Origin: Clusia tigrina
Taxonomy: Eukaryota; Arthropoda; Insecta; Diptera; Clusiidae
DNA: 64,000 nucleotides
Assembly (NCBI GenBank): GCA_920105625.2
Contig: OV050030.1
Location: 115,054,814 to 115,118,813, forward strand
Reading direction: 5' to 3'
Shown: piece after piece, positions 20,746-36,534 of the stretch
Layout of the letters: each line of letters starts with the position of its first letter
Numbering within the stretch: the first letter of the stretch is position 1
Position numbers and translations under genes: made by a program
The notes under the pieces: generated by a model
Told to the model about the DNA's origin: nothing
The model's input: the letters and a program-made list of their open reading frames with translations, nothing else
The model's database searches: none

Positions 20746-21901
20746 TTAACAGGCTAAAAGAACACCGCGACCTAAAAGATCTATTGTGCAGCCTCGTACC
20801 CAACTAAAATAGTCCTAGACTATTTATAAATCTCCTAACTGCTGTGGGCTTAATTTTAACTAGGTGATTTGGAGATATGAACCCACTGCCTAGGTAATTA
20901 TGTCGGCGTCTTGCCACCGTTGGGCAAGTGCATAGAATATGTTCTGCCGTTTCCTGCTCCTCTTGACAGGAATCGTCTTCTACCACGCCTATTTTTTTCA
21001 GATGGTAATTTAGTCTACAGTGTCCTGTTAAAAGTTCAGTATAGAGTTTGATGTCATTTCTGCTGAGGTTTAAAGAAGCATCTACCCTGATGTGTTCAGG
21101 ATCAATGAGTAGTCTCGACTGCCGCATGCCTTTTTGGGCTCTCCAGTTCTGGACCTATAAAAGAAGTGTCTACGCCCCTTTTTGTCGAAGAGTCTGCCAA
21201 TTCGTTGCCCTCATGTCCCTCATGTCCCGGTACCCATATTAGCGTAACAGAGTTTATCGCTGCTAGAGCATTGATGATATTCCCAGACCAGCTTTGATTG
21301 GAATGAGAAGTTTATTAATGATTTCAGAGCTGCCTGGCTATCTGAGAGTATGCATATTTTGGTGTTGCATGTACCCCTGCGTAGACATTCTCTAGCACAT
21401 AACTCTAAAACGTGGACCGACCTCCGCCTGAAAAATGGAAGCTGTTTTTCCCATTGCAATTGCTCTTTGGAAATTTGGCCCTACAATTCCAGCTCCTGCA
21501 CTGCCATCTTCCATTTTGGACCCATCTGTATACCACAACTTTGAGTCCTGTTTTTTTATTATTTCATTGTTTCTCCAAGCTGAACGGTCACTGATGACCA
21601 CTTTGAAGTGCTTGGAGATGTCTAATTTTCTGTCCATTTTTTCGAAGACCATGAGGCATGGAGTATTTCAGACAGTATCCAGAATCTTTGCGTGCCCCGA
21701 TAGGTTGTCTTCTTTAAGATGGGCTAGATAAGGTAGCCTTAGGGCCACGCTGGCCACCATCCTTTTAACTACAAGGTGTAGAGGAGTTAGTCCAGTGATC
21801 ATTCCGAAAGCTAGTGTGGGGCACGTTCTCATTCTAACAGGATATATGGTGAATCTTTTTATCTTGGGATCAAAATCCCAATTTGGACCTTTACCATTCA
21901 T
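20746..21901 (-). pseudogene. LOA-type LINE ORF2 3' part inserted in Jockey ORF1
   Basis: From 21901: a short RT-end segment (WDFDPKIKRF), a connection segment (FGMITGLTPLHLVVKRM, LPYLAHLKEDN), and the RNase H domain (LWYTDGSKMEDGSAGAGIVG near 21500, ILSDSQAALKSL near 21340). The C-terminal region follows (LLTGHCRLNYHLKKIG, RRFINSLGLF, stop at 20804-20806), then a TAA-rich 3' tail at about 20740. A 4-bp insertion near 21418 and shifts near 21220 break the frame. It is 5' truncated. It joins Jockey ORF1 sequence on both sides, so it is a nested insertion. Confidence 0.75.
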
Positions 21902-21904
21902 TCA

Positions 21905-24900
21905 AGTGTTTGTCTGATAAGTCAAACATAAATGCAAAAATATGCAGCAATTGTGGGAAAACCCAACTCAAAATACAGGGGTTGCCCAGTATATTATAAA
22001 CTAGAACAATATAATAGTATAATAGTATACAATAAATTAGAACAATAACAGCAACCAGCTGCTACACAGATGTGTCCAATCAATCCGACATACTGGATAT
22101 CTTGCCCTCAAAAAATGCCCGACCTAATCGACTTTCGAATAACCAGTGATATTGATCGAGACTTGCTATCAGCAGAATCGTGTTTAGAGCTCGCTGCTGA
22201 TCATTCATCAGTTATTATATGTCTACATAAACAAGCTCAGCTCGATGAGAAAGTAGGTCACCTAACCAGTAAAAGAACAAACTGGCTCAGGTACCGTCAA
22301 TATGTAAGTAGTCATATAAACATTGGTCCTCGACTAAAGAGTGCAAGCGATATTGACTCGTCACTTTTGGCCATCAACTCAGTTCTTACATCTGCAGCCA
22401 CTCATTCATCTCCAGCAGCCTCATTCTCCCACCCCGCAACAACTCGTACAACATCTGCAGTTATCGATAATATCGTTGAGGAGAAAAGGCGCTTAAGAAG
22501 AGAGTGGCAACAAAATAGATAATTCTATGCCAAGCAGAAATTAGCACTAGCAAAAAACGCCTCCGAGAAGCACTGAGCTGCGAGGTATAGAACAGCTTGA
22601 AAAAGTATACTGAGACGCTAACTATAACACAAAATACTAACTACTCTTTATGGAAAACCTATAAATATATAAAGACTAATAAAGATTGTCATCCACCACT
22701 AAGGCAAAATAATGGAACTTGGGCAAGAAATGACGAAGAGAAAGCTTCAGCGTTTGCTAATCATCTAAAATCTGTATTTCAACCTAAACAACAAAACAAC
22801 AGTTTTTAAATTCCATTTCTGGCCCCCAAAAATGTTAAAATGAAGGAAGTGCAACTTGCAATTAAGACCTAGCTAAGCCCGATAAAAGCACCAGGATTTG
22901 AATTATTTACCGCAAAAATGGTTGTAGAATGAAATATCAATCAAAATAGTGACACAGTTATTTAATGCAATACTAAGGATTGGGTATTTTCCGCTACCTT
23001 GGAAGATATCACAAATTAATTGCCAAAACCCGGAAGAGACCCAACTCTACCGTCATCATATCGGCCCGTAAGCTTGCTCCCAGTAATTTGCAAATTATTT
23101 GAGAAACTGCTTCTTCTAAAGTTTCTGCCCCACAAATACAAATCCAACATTATTCCCCACCATGAATTTGGATTTCGCAAAAATCATAGAATCATAGAGC
23201 AAATTAACCGCATTACTAGTGCAATTCGAAATACTTTTGACGACACAAAATACTGCTCTGCTATATTTTTATACCCTTTACCTTTAAAAAAGGTAAATAG
23301 GGTATACTAATTTTGTGCTTTTGAGAGGGGTTGCAATTTCAAGAAGGAGGCGTGGTAGGTATGGACATATATATACTGATATGATCAGAATCACTTTCAA
23401 ATCAATTTTATTTTGTCCGTCCGTCTGTCCGTCTGTGGCCACTTTTTTTCTACACCGTTAGAGCTATCTTAATGAAAGTTTGCAAGAGTATAGTCTGGGC
23501 GAAGATACAGACCAGTTTACTACATATATAGGCCGATTTGGACAAAGACCACGAATACCTCCCATATAAGCAACTTTCCTCCCTTTTTTTAAAATGACTA
23601 TAACTTCGTTCCAAGTGATGGAATAGTGACGCAATTTACCAGTTATGGAGACGTTGGTCATATTAAAAACTTTGCAAAAAGTGGACAGTGTATTTTAACT
23701 GCCACGCCCACCATTAACAAATATTCATAATTTAAGCTCTGGTAGAGATTTTCGGCCTAATTTGACGGGAAGGAGCATGTGGACATTATAAAGCTATATG
23801 CAACCATTAGGGTTGATCAGGGAAAAGACACGCCAACTTTTGATATAGGGAACTTTAGGGTGTAAAATTCAAATTATGCTCGTATGATGCCAGCAGCATA
23901 AAAATTTGCAGAAATGTACATAGGGTCGATAAGAGTGGGTGTGTGTGGAATATGAAGATCATAATACTACTGCCACGCCCACAATTAACCAAAAATAATT
24001 ACTTGGTTCCTATTAAAGGATTATCAACAAAATTCGCCAGGAAGGTTGCGGGTACAAATATTAAACACCACACAAAAATGGACGTTCTATTTTTACAAAT
24101 TATTTTAACTTACGACCTATACAATATTTTGGGACGAAATTTTACATTAAAACGTGTATGGACCCTACAAAGCCACATACAAGATTCGGGGTCGATCAGA
24201 TGTAGGATACGCCTCCATCCCATATACGGAACTCTGGGGACCCCACTTAAAAGCAATTACCCTATCTATCCTTGTAGTGATGATATATGAATACAAATTG
24301 ATAGATCCATACATTGGGTCTGTACTAACATGCATTCCAAATAAGAGGAGATAATTACTATTGCCACGCCCACAATTAAGAAAAAGTTATAACTAGGCTC
24401 CTATTAAAGATTTATGAATAAAATTTCACAGGAAGGTTACGGGTACCAACATGAAACACCACACAAATGGGCGTGTTATTTTTAAAGCGAAGCCCACCAT
24501 GGACATATTATTATATCTTACGATCTATTCAATTTTTTGGACGATATTTTACATTAGTACATATATTGATTCTATAAAGCCATATACAAGAAATGGGGTC
24601 GATCAGATAATATTCACGCCTCCCACTAATATAATCAATTCAAGGTTCCCGACCGAAAATTACCGTAGATATTCTCATAATGATGATTTATGAAGAAAAC
24701 ATTCCATTGTTGAACTCGCACTCACAAGGAGAAGGGTATTTCGAAGTCGTTCTAACCCGACTTCAAACTTCTTTGCTCGTTAGATATTGCACAGGCGTTT
24801 GACAGAGTTTGGCATGCAGGATTAATACATAAAATTAAAAAACTGTTACCAGTTAATGTGCACTTTCTACTGGAATCGTATTTGGATAACCGAAAGTTCT

Positions 24901-25620
24901 GAGTAAAATATGGAGAATACACCACAAGGGTCTTTATATTAATGCTGGGTCTCCACAAGGTAGTGTTCTAGGTCCTGTACTATATATGTTAGTCACTGCA
25001 GACCTCCGTGCTGATGATCATCTAGTCACTTCAACATACGCTGACGACACTGTTACTCTTAGTGTGCATAGCAATCCAATAGTGGCTTCGATTCCCCTTG
25101 AGGAGGATTTGAAGGAAATAGAAGTGTGCCTAGCAAATTCGCGCATTAAAGTAAACTAGAACAAGATCAATTATGTTACCTTTAAACTAATGAAAGAAAC
25201 TTGCCTTGTGACTACACTCAGCAATGTTCCTATTAATCAATTAAACATACCTAGGAGCCCTTCTAATCAGATGATTAACATGGCGGAACCATATTGAGGC
25301 AAAAAGAACGCAGATAAAGTTAAAGGCTCATAAAATAAATTGGTTACTCAACTCCAAGTTTTGATTAGAACACAAAGTTCTATTGTACAAGGCATTGATC
25401 AAACCAATTTGGGCATACGGAGCTGCGCTGTCTGGTAAGGCTAGTGCATTGAACGTCGAGCTTAACGAGCGCAATCGAAAATCTTGCGTGCACGGATACA
25501 CCTTGGTTCGCTAGAAATACTGAAAGCCATGAGGACCTCAACATTCATCTTGTTAAAAGTCCGCTGACAGAGATAATTCTTAAAGAGAAAGAAAAATTAC
25601 GAGAGCACTCGACTCCATTA
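21905..25620 (+). pseudogene. Jockey-clade LINE remainder, split by an INE-1-like element
   Basis: 21905-22000 resumes ORF1 in the zinc-knuckle region (AKICSNCGK). After an internal deletion, ORF2 follows: endonuclease end (MPDLIDFRIT, ADHSSVII; 22100-22230), linker, TNYSLWKTYKYIK (22650), RT (SSYRPVSLLPVICKLFEKLL, HEFGFRKNHRIIEQ, KYCSAIFL to 23268). The next codons, for DIAQAFDRVWHAG, lie at 24782. RT continues degraded: TYADDT (catalytic block, about 25030), SRIKVN, and Jockey-like thumb pieces to about 25450. There are many stops. Reverse transcription is its former role. The split coding sequence pinpoints the insertion at 23269-24779. Confidence 0.75.
23269..24779 (+). mobile_element. 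Complete INE-1/DINE-1-like (Helentron-related) element
   Basis: 1511 bp with no coding capacity, starting TTATACCC and a foldback (CCTTTA ... AAAGGT ... AGGGTATACTAATTT). A TCCGTCTGTCCGTCTG phrase follows, then core repeats with GCCACGCCCAC and GGAAGGTTGCGGGTA at a period of about 392 bp. The terminal stem-loop is at 24743-24764 (GAAGTCG ... CCGACTTC), then AAACTTCTTTGCTCG. The interrupted RT frame shows insertion between T and T without duplication, as known for Helentrons. The TTATACCC start, CTGTCCGTC phrase and CCACGCCCAC cores are the features I know from INE-1 elements of flies. Such elements are mobilised by Rep/Helicase proteins supplied elsewhere. Confidence 0.7.
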
Positions 25621-26285
25621 GCAAAAAATCTTAGAATTAAAATTTATTATATATTAACTAATTACTATATTATACTACTATGAATTTAAATTTGATTAAA
25701 ATTAAAAGAAAAAATATAATTTTAGAAAAAATATCTAAAATTAGACTCTTATTTCATGCCTATTAGAAGATGTTCTTGTGTAGAAAAAAATTAAGATTTG
25801 TTGCTCTGTGTTATAAGTATTCCCTATTTATAAAATATATTTTAGCCAATCCCGAAAACAAAGAATTTAGAAATGATTTTTTTTTCTTTCGTCATTTCAT
25901 AACCGAAACACATGCATATACACATAAAATATTCACAACAATCTAAAATAAAACTGTAATTGGGAAAATTCGATGTATGATTATTTTTAATATTTTTTGC
26001 TTTTCTTTTAATTTACCTTTTTAATGAACTCCTCTATTGGACGGAATCAAAAAATGAAAACAAATACGGTTTTGATAAATTTTCTTTGCTTTTAAAATTG
26101 CTTAACTATATGCATTTTACATCGTATATATTACGATATACGAGTACATTTTATGCAACCAAATTGGGTTAATTACCGAAAGTTCATATTGTAATTGTAT
26201 TTTTCTCACAAAAGTATTCTCGGCAGTGTGACATAACAAAAACAAATAATATTTTTATAATATCAAAATCCAAACTAAATGACAA
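25621..26285. other. AT-rich interval, no supported gene
   Basis: Beyond the degraded Jockey end and before the next INE-1-like fragment. No motif, LTR or TIR is seen. Confidence 0.5.
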
Positions 26286-26490
26286 ACGAGTAAAGAAGTC
26301 GGAAGTCGGGTTAGACCGACTTCGGAATACCCTTTACCTTACACGTGCAGTGGCAACGTTTTATTCATAAATTAGTAGTCTTAGCAGAGTCAATATACGC
26401 ATTTGTATTGATTTTGGTACAAGAAGTTGATATATGTCATAAGTTTTAAACTTGTGTCTATTTAGGGGGTTGCTCTCAAAATGTACCGGG
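26286..26490 (-). mobile_element. INE-1-like 3' end fragment
   Basis: Minus-strand copy of the 3' end of 23269-24779: terminal CGAGTAAAGAAG, the stem-loop GAAGTCGG-GTTAGA-CCGACTTC at 26302-26323, then AATACCCTTTACCTT and about 150 bp of related sequence. It abuts a plus-strand 5' fragment, giving a head-to-head pair. Confidence 0.6.
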
Positions 26491-27355
26491 TAAAAGATAA
26501 ATAGGGTATACTAATTTTGTGCTTTTGAGAAGGGTTGCAATTTTAAGAAGGAGGCGTGGTAGGTATGGACATATATATACTGATATGATCAGAATCACTT
26601 TCAAATCAATTTTTATTTTGTCCATCCGTCTGTCCGTCTGTGGCCCCTTTTTTTCTACACCGTTAGAGCTATCTTAATGAAATTTTGCAAAAGTATAGTC
26701 TGAGCATAGATCAGAACCAGATTGCTATATGGGCCGATTTGGACTAAGACCACACCTACCTCCCTATGATAATGCAACTGCCACGCCCACAATTACGCAA
26801 AAATCATTACTAGGTTTCTATTAAAGATTTATCAACAAAATTCCACAGGAAGGTTGCGGGTACCAACATTAAACATCACACAAAAACTGAGTTTTTCCAG
26901 CCACGCCCACTATTGATATTGTTATAACCTACGAACCACACAATATTTTTGGACGAAATTTTCTATTAGTGCGTATATGAACCCTCCAAAGCCACATTCG
27001 GGGTCGATCAGATGAAGGGTACGCCTCCATCCCATATAAGGAACTTTGCGGACCCCACTTAAAAACAACTACCGTATCTAGTGATGATATATGAATACAA
27101 AGTAGTGAATGCATACATTGGCTCTGTCCTAACATGCATTCCAAATATGGTAAAATTTTTAATATTGCCACGCCCACAATTAACCAAAAATCATTACTAT
27201 GTTCCTATTAAAGATTTATGAGCAAAATTTCACAGGAAGGTTGCGGGTGCTAGCATTAAACATCACACAAAAAATGGGTGGGTTATTTTTATAGCCACGC
27301 CCAATATTGACATATTGTTATTAATTGGACTAAATTTTATATTAGTACTGCTTAT
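26491..27355 (+). mobile_element. INE-1-like 5' fragment with core repeats
   Basis: Starts with the foldback phrase ATAGGGTATACTAATTTTGTGC and GTCCGTCTGTGG, as at 23300-23440, followed by two core units (GGAAGGTTGCGGG at about 26850 and 27236, period near 386 bp). The 3' stem-loop is missing. From 26645 on it is part of the inverted duplication. Confidence 0.6.
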
Positions 27356-28439
27356 AAATTGGTAAAGCTGCGTTGATTTCGCTTTCCGACATATCCACCG
27401 CACACAAAACAGAATGTGGTTTATTTTTGCACTCGAATTTTCTAGTTCTTTTACTCATTTTACAAATTTTCTTTGAACTAGCAAACTAAGACTTTGTGAA
27501 AACTAAAACGATTGCATTTCCTTTTTATTGATATTATTTCAAAATAAATTTTTGATTATCGTTGCTCATATTGAAATACATAGCACACAATAAGTTGTAG
27601 ATATCGTTGATGCACCACTGTCGTTGAAATTGTATGTAGTGCTTCATCTGCCACCAAAGGCCTGCATTTGGAAACAATAAAATTTCTCCAATACCTAATT
27701 ACTTCTTTACGTACAAAACGGTCAAAATGTGTCTAATAGAATCCTGCGGTTTTCCAGTTTTGTGAGACTCTTCCATTTCAACATCGGTATATCTGTAAAT
27801 TGTTTATTGTTTGGGATTTTAATATAAATAATAAAATATAAATAACTTCAAAAATTCTTTAAAATATCATCATAATTAAAGAAAAGGAAATCCAACAATA
27901 AAATAAATACAAACAAAAAATTAAGAACTTTGATATTTTCACATAGACAACTTTAGATTTCTTATTTATCCATCGATTTTCTTCAGTAATACCTTTTTGG
28001 TATTTTGGTGCCGACTCCTCAATTTCAATTTTGGTCCAAAAACAATTGTTTTTTTCAAATATTGCCATAGACTGCTCCTAAACTATGTGACCGATTTGAA
28101 ATTCTTTTAAAAGACATATATTTGCTTAACGATTATGTTTCATTTGATCTACTCAGTCTGATCAAACATTTATAGCAGCAGATATTCGCAATTCAGTGGG
28201 ACAACTTTTTTGAAAAACACAAGAAATATATATGCGCCTATACCTCGATTTCTAAACAACAAAAAAAATTTGGTCATAATTTTCGGAATCATGCGGTCAT
28301 TTTCCTTTAGAAAAATATAGGGGCATCCGCTGCGCAAAATTTATTTTGTTAAATAGTGTAATTGATATCAAGTAAAACAGTGTAATTATAATTGTTGCGC
28401 GGAAATGAAATAAATTGTCGAATACAAAGAATTTTATCG
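27356..28439. other. AT-rich non-coding part of the right arm
   Basis: Mirror of 3270-4390. The only long frame (27859-28068, minus) encodes 69 AT-biased residues, unchanged in the other arm; no family is recognised and it is probably not a gene. It may be 5' untranslated or LTR sequence of the Gypsy gag remnant that follows. Confidence 0.45.
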
Positions 28440-29572
<1,133 letters not shown>

Positions 29573-29670
29573 GATTATTATTTTATTTTATTTTACTTAA
29601 TTCTTTTTTTTTAAGAAATAATAATTATAAAGTAAATCGAGAAACCGCAGTCAATGGTAGTGTAAAATGA

Positions 29671-31168
29671 GTGTACTGCACTCATCAAACTGAATATAAG
29701 AATAATACAAATATTTCAAACAAAAATATTAACAACGTAAAAAATTGTACTCAGTCTCTCGTGACTGCAGAAATTAATAGGAACAATGCAGCGAAGTTAG
29801 CCACTCAGCGGATTGGTCTAGCTCAGCGCGCACATTCCCACGCTCCTGCAACAAAGTCAAATATGCCATGCAACCCGAATGATAAATCGAGCTCTCCGTT
29901 TCATTCCGTGAGTATACCTAATAATCATGCACATACGAGTACATCCAAAAAATATCAAAAATCGAGCTCTCCGCCGCTTAACAAAATTGAGCTGATGAGA
30001 GACTGCACTAACCCAGCAACCTATTTATCAAATATATGATCTGCCAAAATTAATGACCATACGAGTATAGGAAAATTTCAGCATTATGGCCCTACAGCAA
30101 ATTTGAAGCTGATACCAAAAAAATAAATAATAATAAACGCGCTAGGTCAAGTCCAGAGTCTGAATCCCGAAATGCCTTAATACAATCAATATTAGCGAAA
30201 TACTGGTTTGGAACATAAATTTACAAACTATAGAGTTAACGCCGAAAATACAGAGACCTCCTCCAATTTTTATATGAGGAGTTAAGAGAGCTATTAAACG
30301 CCATAGCACCAAATTAATACCTACTAAAAAGTGGAGAAGTCAAAATACAGCCAAGAACAGAATATAAGTACAGAAAAATAACACAAGCACTTCGCGACAA
30401 AAATGCGGTATTCCATATTTACTAAAAATATACAAAACATGTGATGTTGTCTTGAAGGGAATACACCATTCAGTGCCCCCTACAGGATATTAAGGAGGGA
30501 ATAGAAGCATTTGGTCACGAACTGATACATATATCTAATATTAGGCAAAGAGTTACATAATCCCCCTCCAAATATTTTACTTAAATCTGAAACAGAATAC
30601 AAACAACAGAGAAATATATGATATCAAGGCAATATTTTACACAAAAGTAATTTTGAAACCACCTCGACCCAAAAGCTAAATTCCACAGTGTACCAAATTC
30701 TACCGTTATGGACAGACTAAAAACTTCTGTAACCATACGTCACGATGTGTAAAATACGCTCTTAATCATTCTACTACAGAATGCCGAACGAAGGACAAAT
30801 CATCAAATGTCTAGTGGGTCTTGTGCGGAGGCGACCACCCAGCAAACTGTAAGGGTTGTATAATTTATAAGGAACTCCAGCAAAAAATGTATCCCACACT
30901 TCGTAGAAAAGAAGTAGTTACAACTCGGACCAAAATTCCAATAAATTCTCCATTAAACCAAAGCCAACTACAACCAAGCCCCACGTACGCTGAAAATTTA
31001 AAAAATGTAAATACAACAGAACAAATTGAGAAAACACCAGACAATAACATATCTCATCAACAGAAAGCCAACGACATGACCGAACTAAAATGGATGATGA
31101 AAAATCTAATGGAACAAATGAGCACTATGCAAAACCTTCTTACGACAATCATGACAAAAATAGTGTAA
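29671..31168 (+). pseudogene. Second Jockey-clade LINE: ORF1
   Basis: The first 120 residues (29671-30039, Ser/Asn/Thr-rich) look like the low-complexity N-terminus of a Jockey ORF1; the annotated frame starts with GTG, so the true ATG is unclear. A degraded middle (30040-30680) leads to zinc-knuckle sequence: IPQCTKF then CVKYALNHSTTEC (about 30690-30790) and LCGGDHPANCKGC (30820). A Gln-rich tail ends at 31166-31168 after a predicted amphipathic stretch (ELKWMMKNLMEQMSTMQNLL). This protein binds element RNA and packages it; several stops inactivate it. Confidence 0.65.
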
Positions 31169-31179
31169 AAATAACTTCA

Positions 31180-32770
31180 CTTATAATAGCTGTATGGAAC
31201 GCCAATGAATTAGCCAAACATATTCAAGAGGTGAAACATTTTCTTACAGAAAATTAAATTGATATCATGTTAGTTTCTGAAACTCATTTCCCATTAAAAA
31301 GTTATATAAAAATACCTCAATACAATATATACTCCACAAACCATCCTGACGGAACCACGAGAGGTGGAACAGCTATCACAGTAAAAAATAATATAAAACA
31401 TCAACCTCTAGATAAATACCAACCAGCATAGCTATATGGGCCTCACTATCACTTCCGTTTATTGTCCACCTAGACATTCTGTTAAAAAACACCAATTTGA
31501 GAATTTTTTCCAAACTTTGGGGCCAAGATTTGCTGCTTCTGGCGACTACAACTCAAAGCACACTCAGTGGGGTTTAAGAACAATAAACCCACAGAGCAGA
31601 GAGCCCTCTAAATATCATTCTGTATAACAAATACACGCACTTATCAATCAGAGAACCAGATAACAGAAAATCCCTGACGTCATAGATTTTTCCGTAATGA
31701 AAGGCATTGCATTAAATTATGTCACAGCAGAATCGTGTTTAGATCTATCTTCTGATCATTCTCATTTTTTTTATATACATGAACTCCATACCAGTGATGA
31801 AACAACATCCCCCATCTTTGCACAACAAACTAACGAACTGGCAGAAATTCAGACAAATATTGAATGAGACACTTCCTCTTAATGTTCCCCTCAAATGTAA
31901 AGAAAGCCCAGTAGAAATATTTATACGGACTCAGCAAGCAGGATGGATGTCTACTCCAAAGATACACCTATCGAAACCATGTTTAAAAACTGACGCAGAT
32001 ATTAAGAAAATTCTGGTTGAGAAACACAAACTATGAAAAACATGGCAAACTACGTGATATCAAAGTGATAAAACCAATTTTAACAAAGCAACAAAGGCAC
32101 TAAAACAGCTACTATACGACAGAAATAACAATAAGTTTCAATGTTTTCTGGCACACTTTTCATCCAGAAGCAATGGACTACTCACTATGGAAAGCTACTC
32201 AATCATTAAAGCGACCAACCATATATGTTCCCCCAATAAGAACTAATAAATGGTGGGCCAAGTATGATGAAGATAAGGCAGAACATTTTTCACATGTATT
32301 CGAGCCATTTCCACCTGTCTCGCACCTTCACGCCGCAAGCAGTCTTGAGTTTCTTACAGTCTCCAGGTGAACTAGAGTCACCAATATCATGATTTAGGCA
32401 AAAATACAAAAAATAAATATATGTGAAGCTAAAAGTAAGCAAAGCACCGGGATACGATCTCATCACAGGCAAAATACTAAAGGAACTACCTGACACTGGA
32501 TTGCATTACCTGACTCAACTATATAATGGTGTTTTAACTGTTGGTTACGTCCCTCTACAGTGGAAAGTATTACAAATAGTCTTTATACAAAAATCTGGGA
32601 AACCGCAAAAAGGAAGTGACTACCTACAGACCCATTAGTTTGCTGCCCATTGTCTCGAAGGTGCTAGAAAAAATTCTCCTCAAAAAACTAATGCCCATTC
32701 TGGATGAAAAACACCTAATAACTAACCATCAGATTGGGTTTAGTATTGTACTGCCGCATTTCTGCACATC
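31180..32770 (+). pseudogene. Second Jockey-clade LINE: endonuclease and RT start
   Basis: Endonuclease pieces: ANELAKHIQEVKHFL, then the catalytic Glu in LVSETHF (31265-31285), TRGGTAI, SVYCPPRHS, and ASGDYNSKHTQWG (31535-31570). The linker carries DYSLWKATQSLKRP (32175). RT begins at 32430 with SKAPGYDLITGKILKELP and continues with SYRPISLLPIVSKVLEKILL across frameshifts to about 32745 (HQIGF). BEL-1 interrupts at 32771-32775; the LINE resumes at 41189. Stops throughout. Confidence 0.7.
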
Positions 32771-33029
32771 ACCCATGTTACGCCGCTGTCAATAGAATAG
32801 GCAGCGCCGACGCTCAGCTGTCTTAGCCTGAGCGCTTCGCCTTCTTCTTTGTGCTAAATTTCGTTTTCATATTCTTTTTCTTTTATATTTTTTCTTTAAT
32901 ATTTTTTCTGTGCCATGTTCAGATGTGAAATCTCTGGAATATTTGAATTCAACAATTTATTGAATTAAAACTAAACTAAATAATATTTTTTCCCATTGTA
33001 AATGCATAAAATAAGTAAGTCTCTTGTGA

Positions 33030-34319
<1,290 letters not shown>

Positions 34320-34562
34320 TATATATTATTGAGTAACAAAAGACACGAAAAACACAAGTGTAAGAAAATGTAAAATTTATATTGTACAAAATTGAGATTA
34401 AAATAAATAAATTGCAGATTTTAGCTTCTTGCCACTACCGGCTTGCGGATGCTCAAAATACTGTTTGGAAGCGCTCACAATTCTAAAATATTTGTTGGTT
34501 GTAAAAGATTTTATCGGACCTACCCTCATTTCAAATTGACTTACGCATTTGAAAGCTGGCAA

Positions 34563-36534
34563 ATGGAGACTCACGATGAGCAAGCTTCAATTTCTGGTGC
34601 AACAGTAACGCAGTCAACAGCTTCATGTGCCCCTGTTGCACCACCATCATATCTATGGGGTAGTACCACCGTCACGGCTGCACCAACTGGCACATTCGCT
34701 TCGACAGCGCCACAGCACTTTCGGCTGAGCACGCGCCTAATGAGGCACACGTGCCAACAGTTGCGGCAGTACATGCAGGCACTGTAGCGTCTACACCACG
34801 CCACGGCCATCGGGCAGCCCATTTCCCTTAATGAGGCAAGAAAAATATATTTTACCTCCACGAACACGATCTGGAATTCTGCGTGTAGATAGGCGGCTAA
34901 AGCGTCCACGTGTATCGCGCGATGTCATCGCCAATGATGAGGCGGATGAAAATGGACCACAGGTTACAATACGTCCTGCTGCAACAACTTCTGCAATGAA
35001 TGGTTTAGTGGCAGCTACTGCAAACAGTGCTCGTAATATGAGTATTTCAGGTAGTTTAAATGTTGGATTTGCTAGTCTTGGACTGCAAAACAATATTACG
35101 TCCATGCGACCACAACAAAACATGCCTAACTATTTTGGAGCAATTCATGCTTCTCCTAGTGAAGTCGTAGCACATAAGAACATTTTCTCCAATAGTGGGC
35201 CTCATGCTAGCGGTATTTTTTCTAGTGGAATGCCTACCTCAGCTAGCGTTCTAGGCACTTCGATCTTCTCACATGCTGCGCCTTATTCTATTGGCATTAT
35301 CTCTGGTATTATACCCAGTGACACTAACGTACCAAATATTTCGACGTTTTCTCGTGCTCCGGCACCAACAATTACGCCTATTACAAGTATGCAACAAGGG
35401 CACCAAGCATATATATTTTCACATGCTGCGCCATATTCTAGTGGCATTTTCCCTGGTTGTATACCCAGTGCAACTAATGTACCAAATATCTCGATGATTT
35501 CTCGTGCTTCGGCACCAACAATTACGCCTATTACAAGTATGTAACAAGGGCACCAAGCATATGTATTCAATTCCACGGGTTTTGCTCCACGTCTACAAGG
35601 CAACAACACTTTCAATCTCTAAGCGCCAGTATCTTCGCATAATACAAATCTCGCACATAGTTTAAATGTCACTAATTTTCCGTATGCACAAAACTCGATG
35701 CCAGATGTTACACATTCTTCGTCGAATATTTCTGCGCGTCAGGTGATGAGTAAATATTTGCCAGTTTTTTCTGGAAACCCGGAAGATTGGCCAATTTTTA
35801 TAAAAAATTATGTCCAGTCTACTGAAAGATGCGGATTTACAGATCAAGAGAATTTGATACGACTGCAAAAATGTCTTAAAGGTGCTGCTTTGGAAGCAGT
35901 ACGGGGAAAGCTTAAGATATCTAGCACGGTGTCCTATGCAATTGAGACTCTCCGAATGCTTTATGGACGGCCCGATGTCATCCATCAATCTCTTCAGCAC
36001 AAGTTGAGACTGCACCCAAATATAAAAAGGGAAAAATTGGATACCTTGATAAGTTTTTCATTGGCGGTTCAAAATTATCGTGCCACTATGCAAGCGATTG
36101 GTTTAGTAGATTATTTAAACGATCCTATGCTTCTAAACGAGCTGTTGATGAAAGTACCCAGTGACTTAAGACTGGATTGGGGTCGCTATAGAATAACTCG
36201 TCCTCGTGTTGACATAACTAATTTTGATGAGTGGATATTTAGTTTAGCTACTTGCGCGAGTCAAAGCACGCCACTGAGTTATGCAGCTCCATTAGCCACT
36301 ATAAGCGAAGAGAGAAAGAGCGGCAGGAAAAAGCAACATGAGAGAATAATGGTACATGACGTCGCTGTTAAGGAACGAGAGAAAAATAGTTGCCCGAAAT
36401 GTTTAAAAAAGCATTGCTTGATGGAATGTGAAGAATTTCGAGCATTGACAAAAGACATGCGTTGGAAATTTATTAGAGATGCAAAATTGTGCATACGCTG
36501 TTTCAAGACACACGCTATCGTCGTTTAGCTCTAA
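34563..36534 (+). pseudogene. BEL-1 gag
   Basis: Likely start ATG 34563 (METHDEQASIS). The frame shifts near 34790-34830 to a Ser/Thr/Pro-rich, probably disordered region containing two 150-bp tandem units (about 35260-35559, HAAPYS...ITPITSM). In the second unit a Gln codon has become TAA (35542-35544); another TAA lies near 35620. The capsid part (35698 on) has YLPVFSGNPEDWPIFIKNY, the DUF1759-type core of Pao gag proteins, then CPKCLKKHCLMEC, a knuckle-like Cys/His segment at about 36390. Gag forms virus-like particles. Confidence 0.75.
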
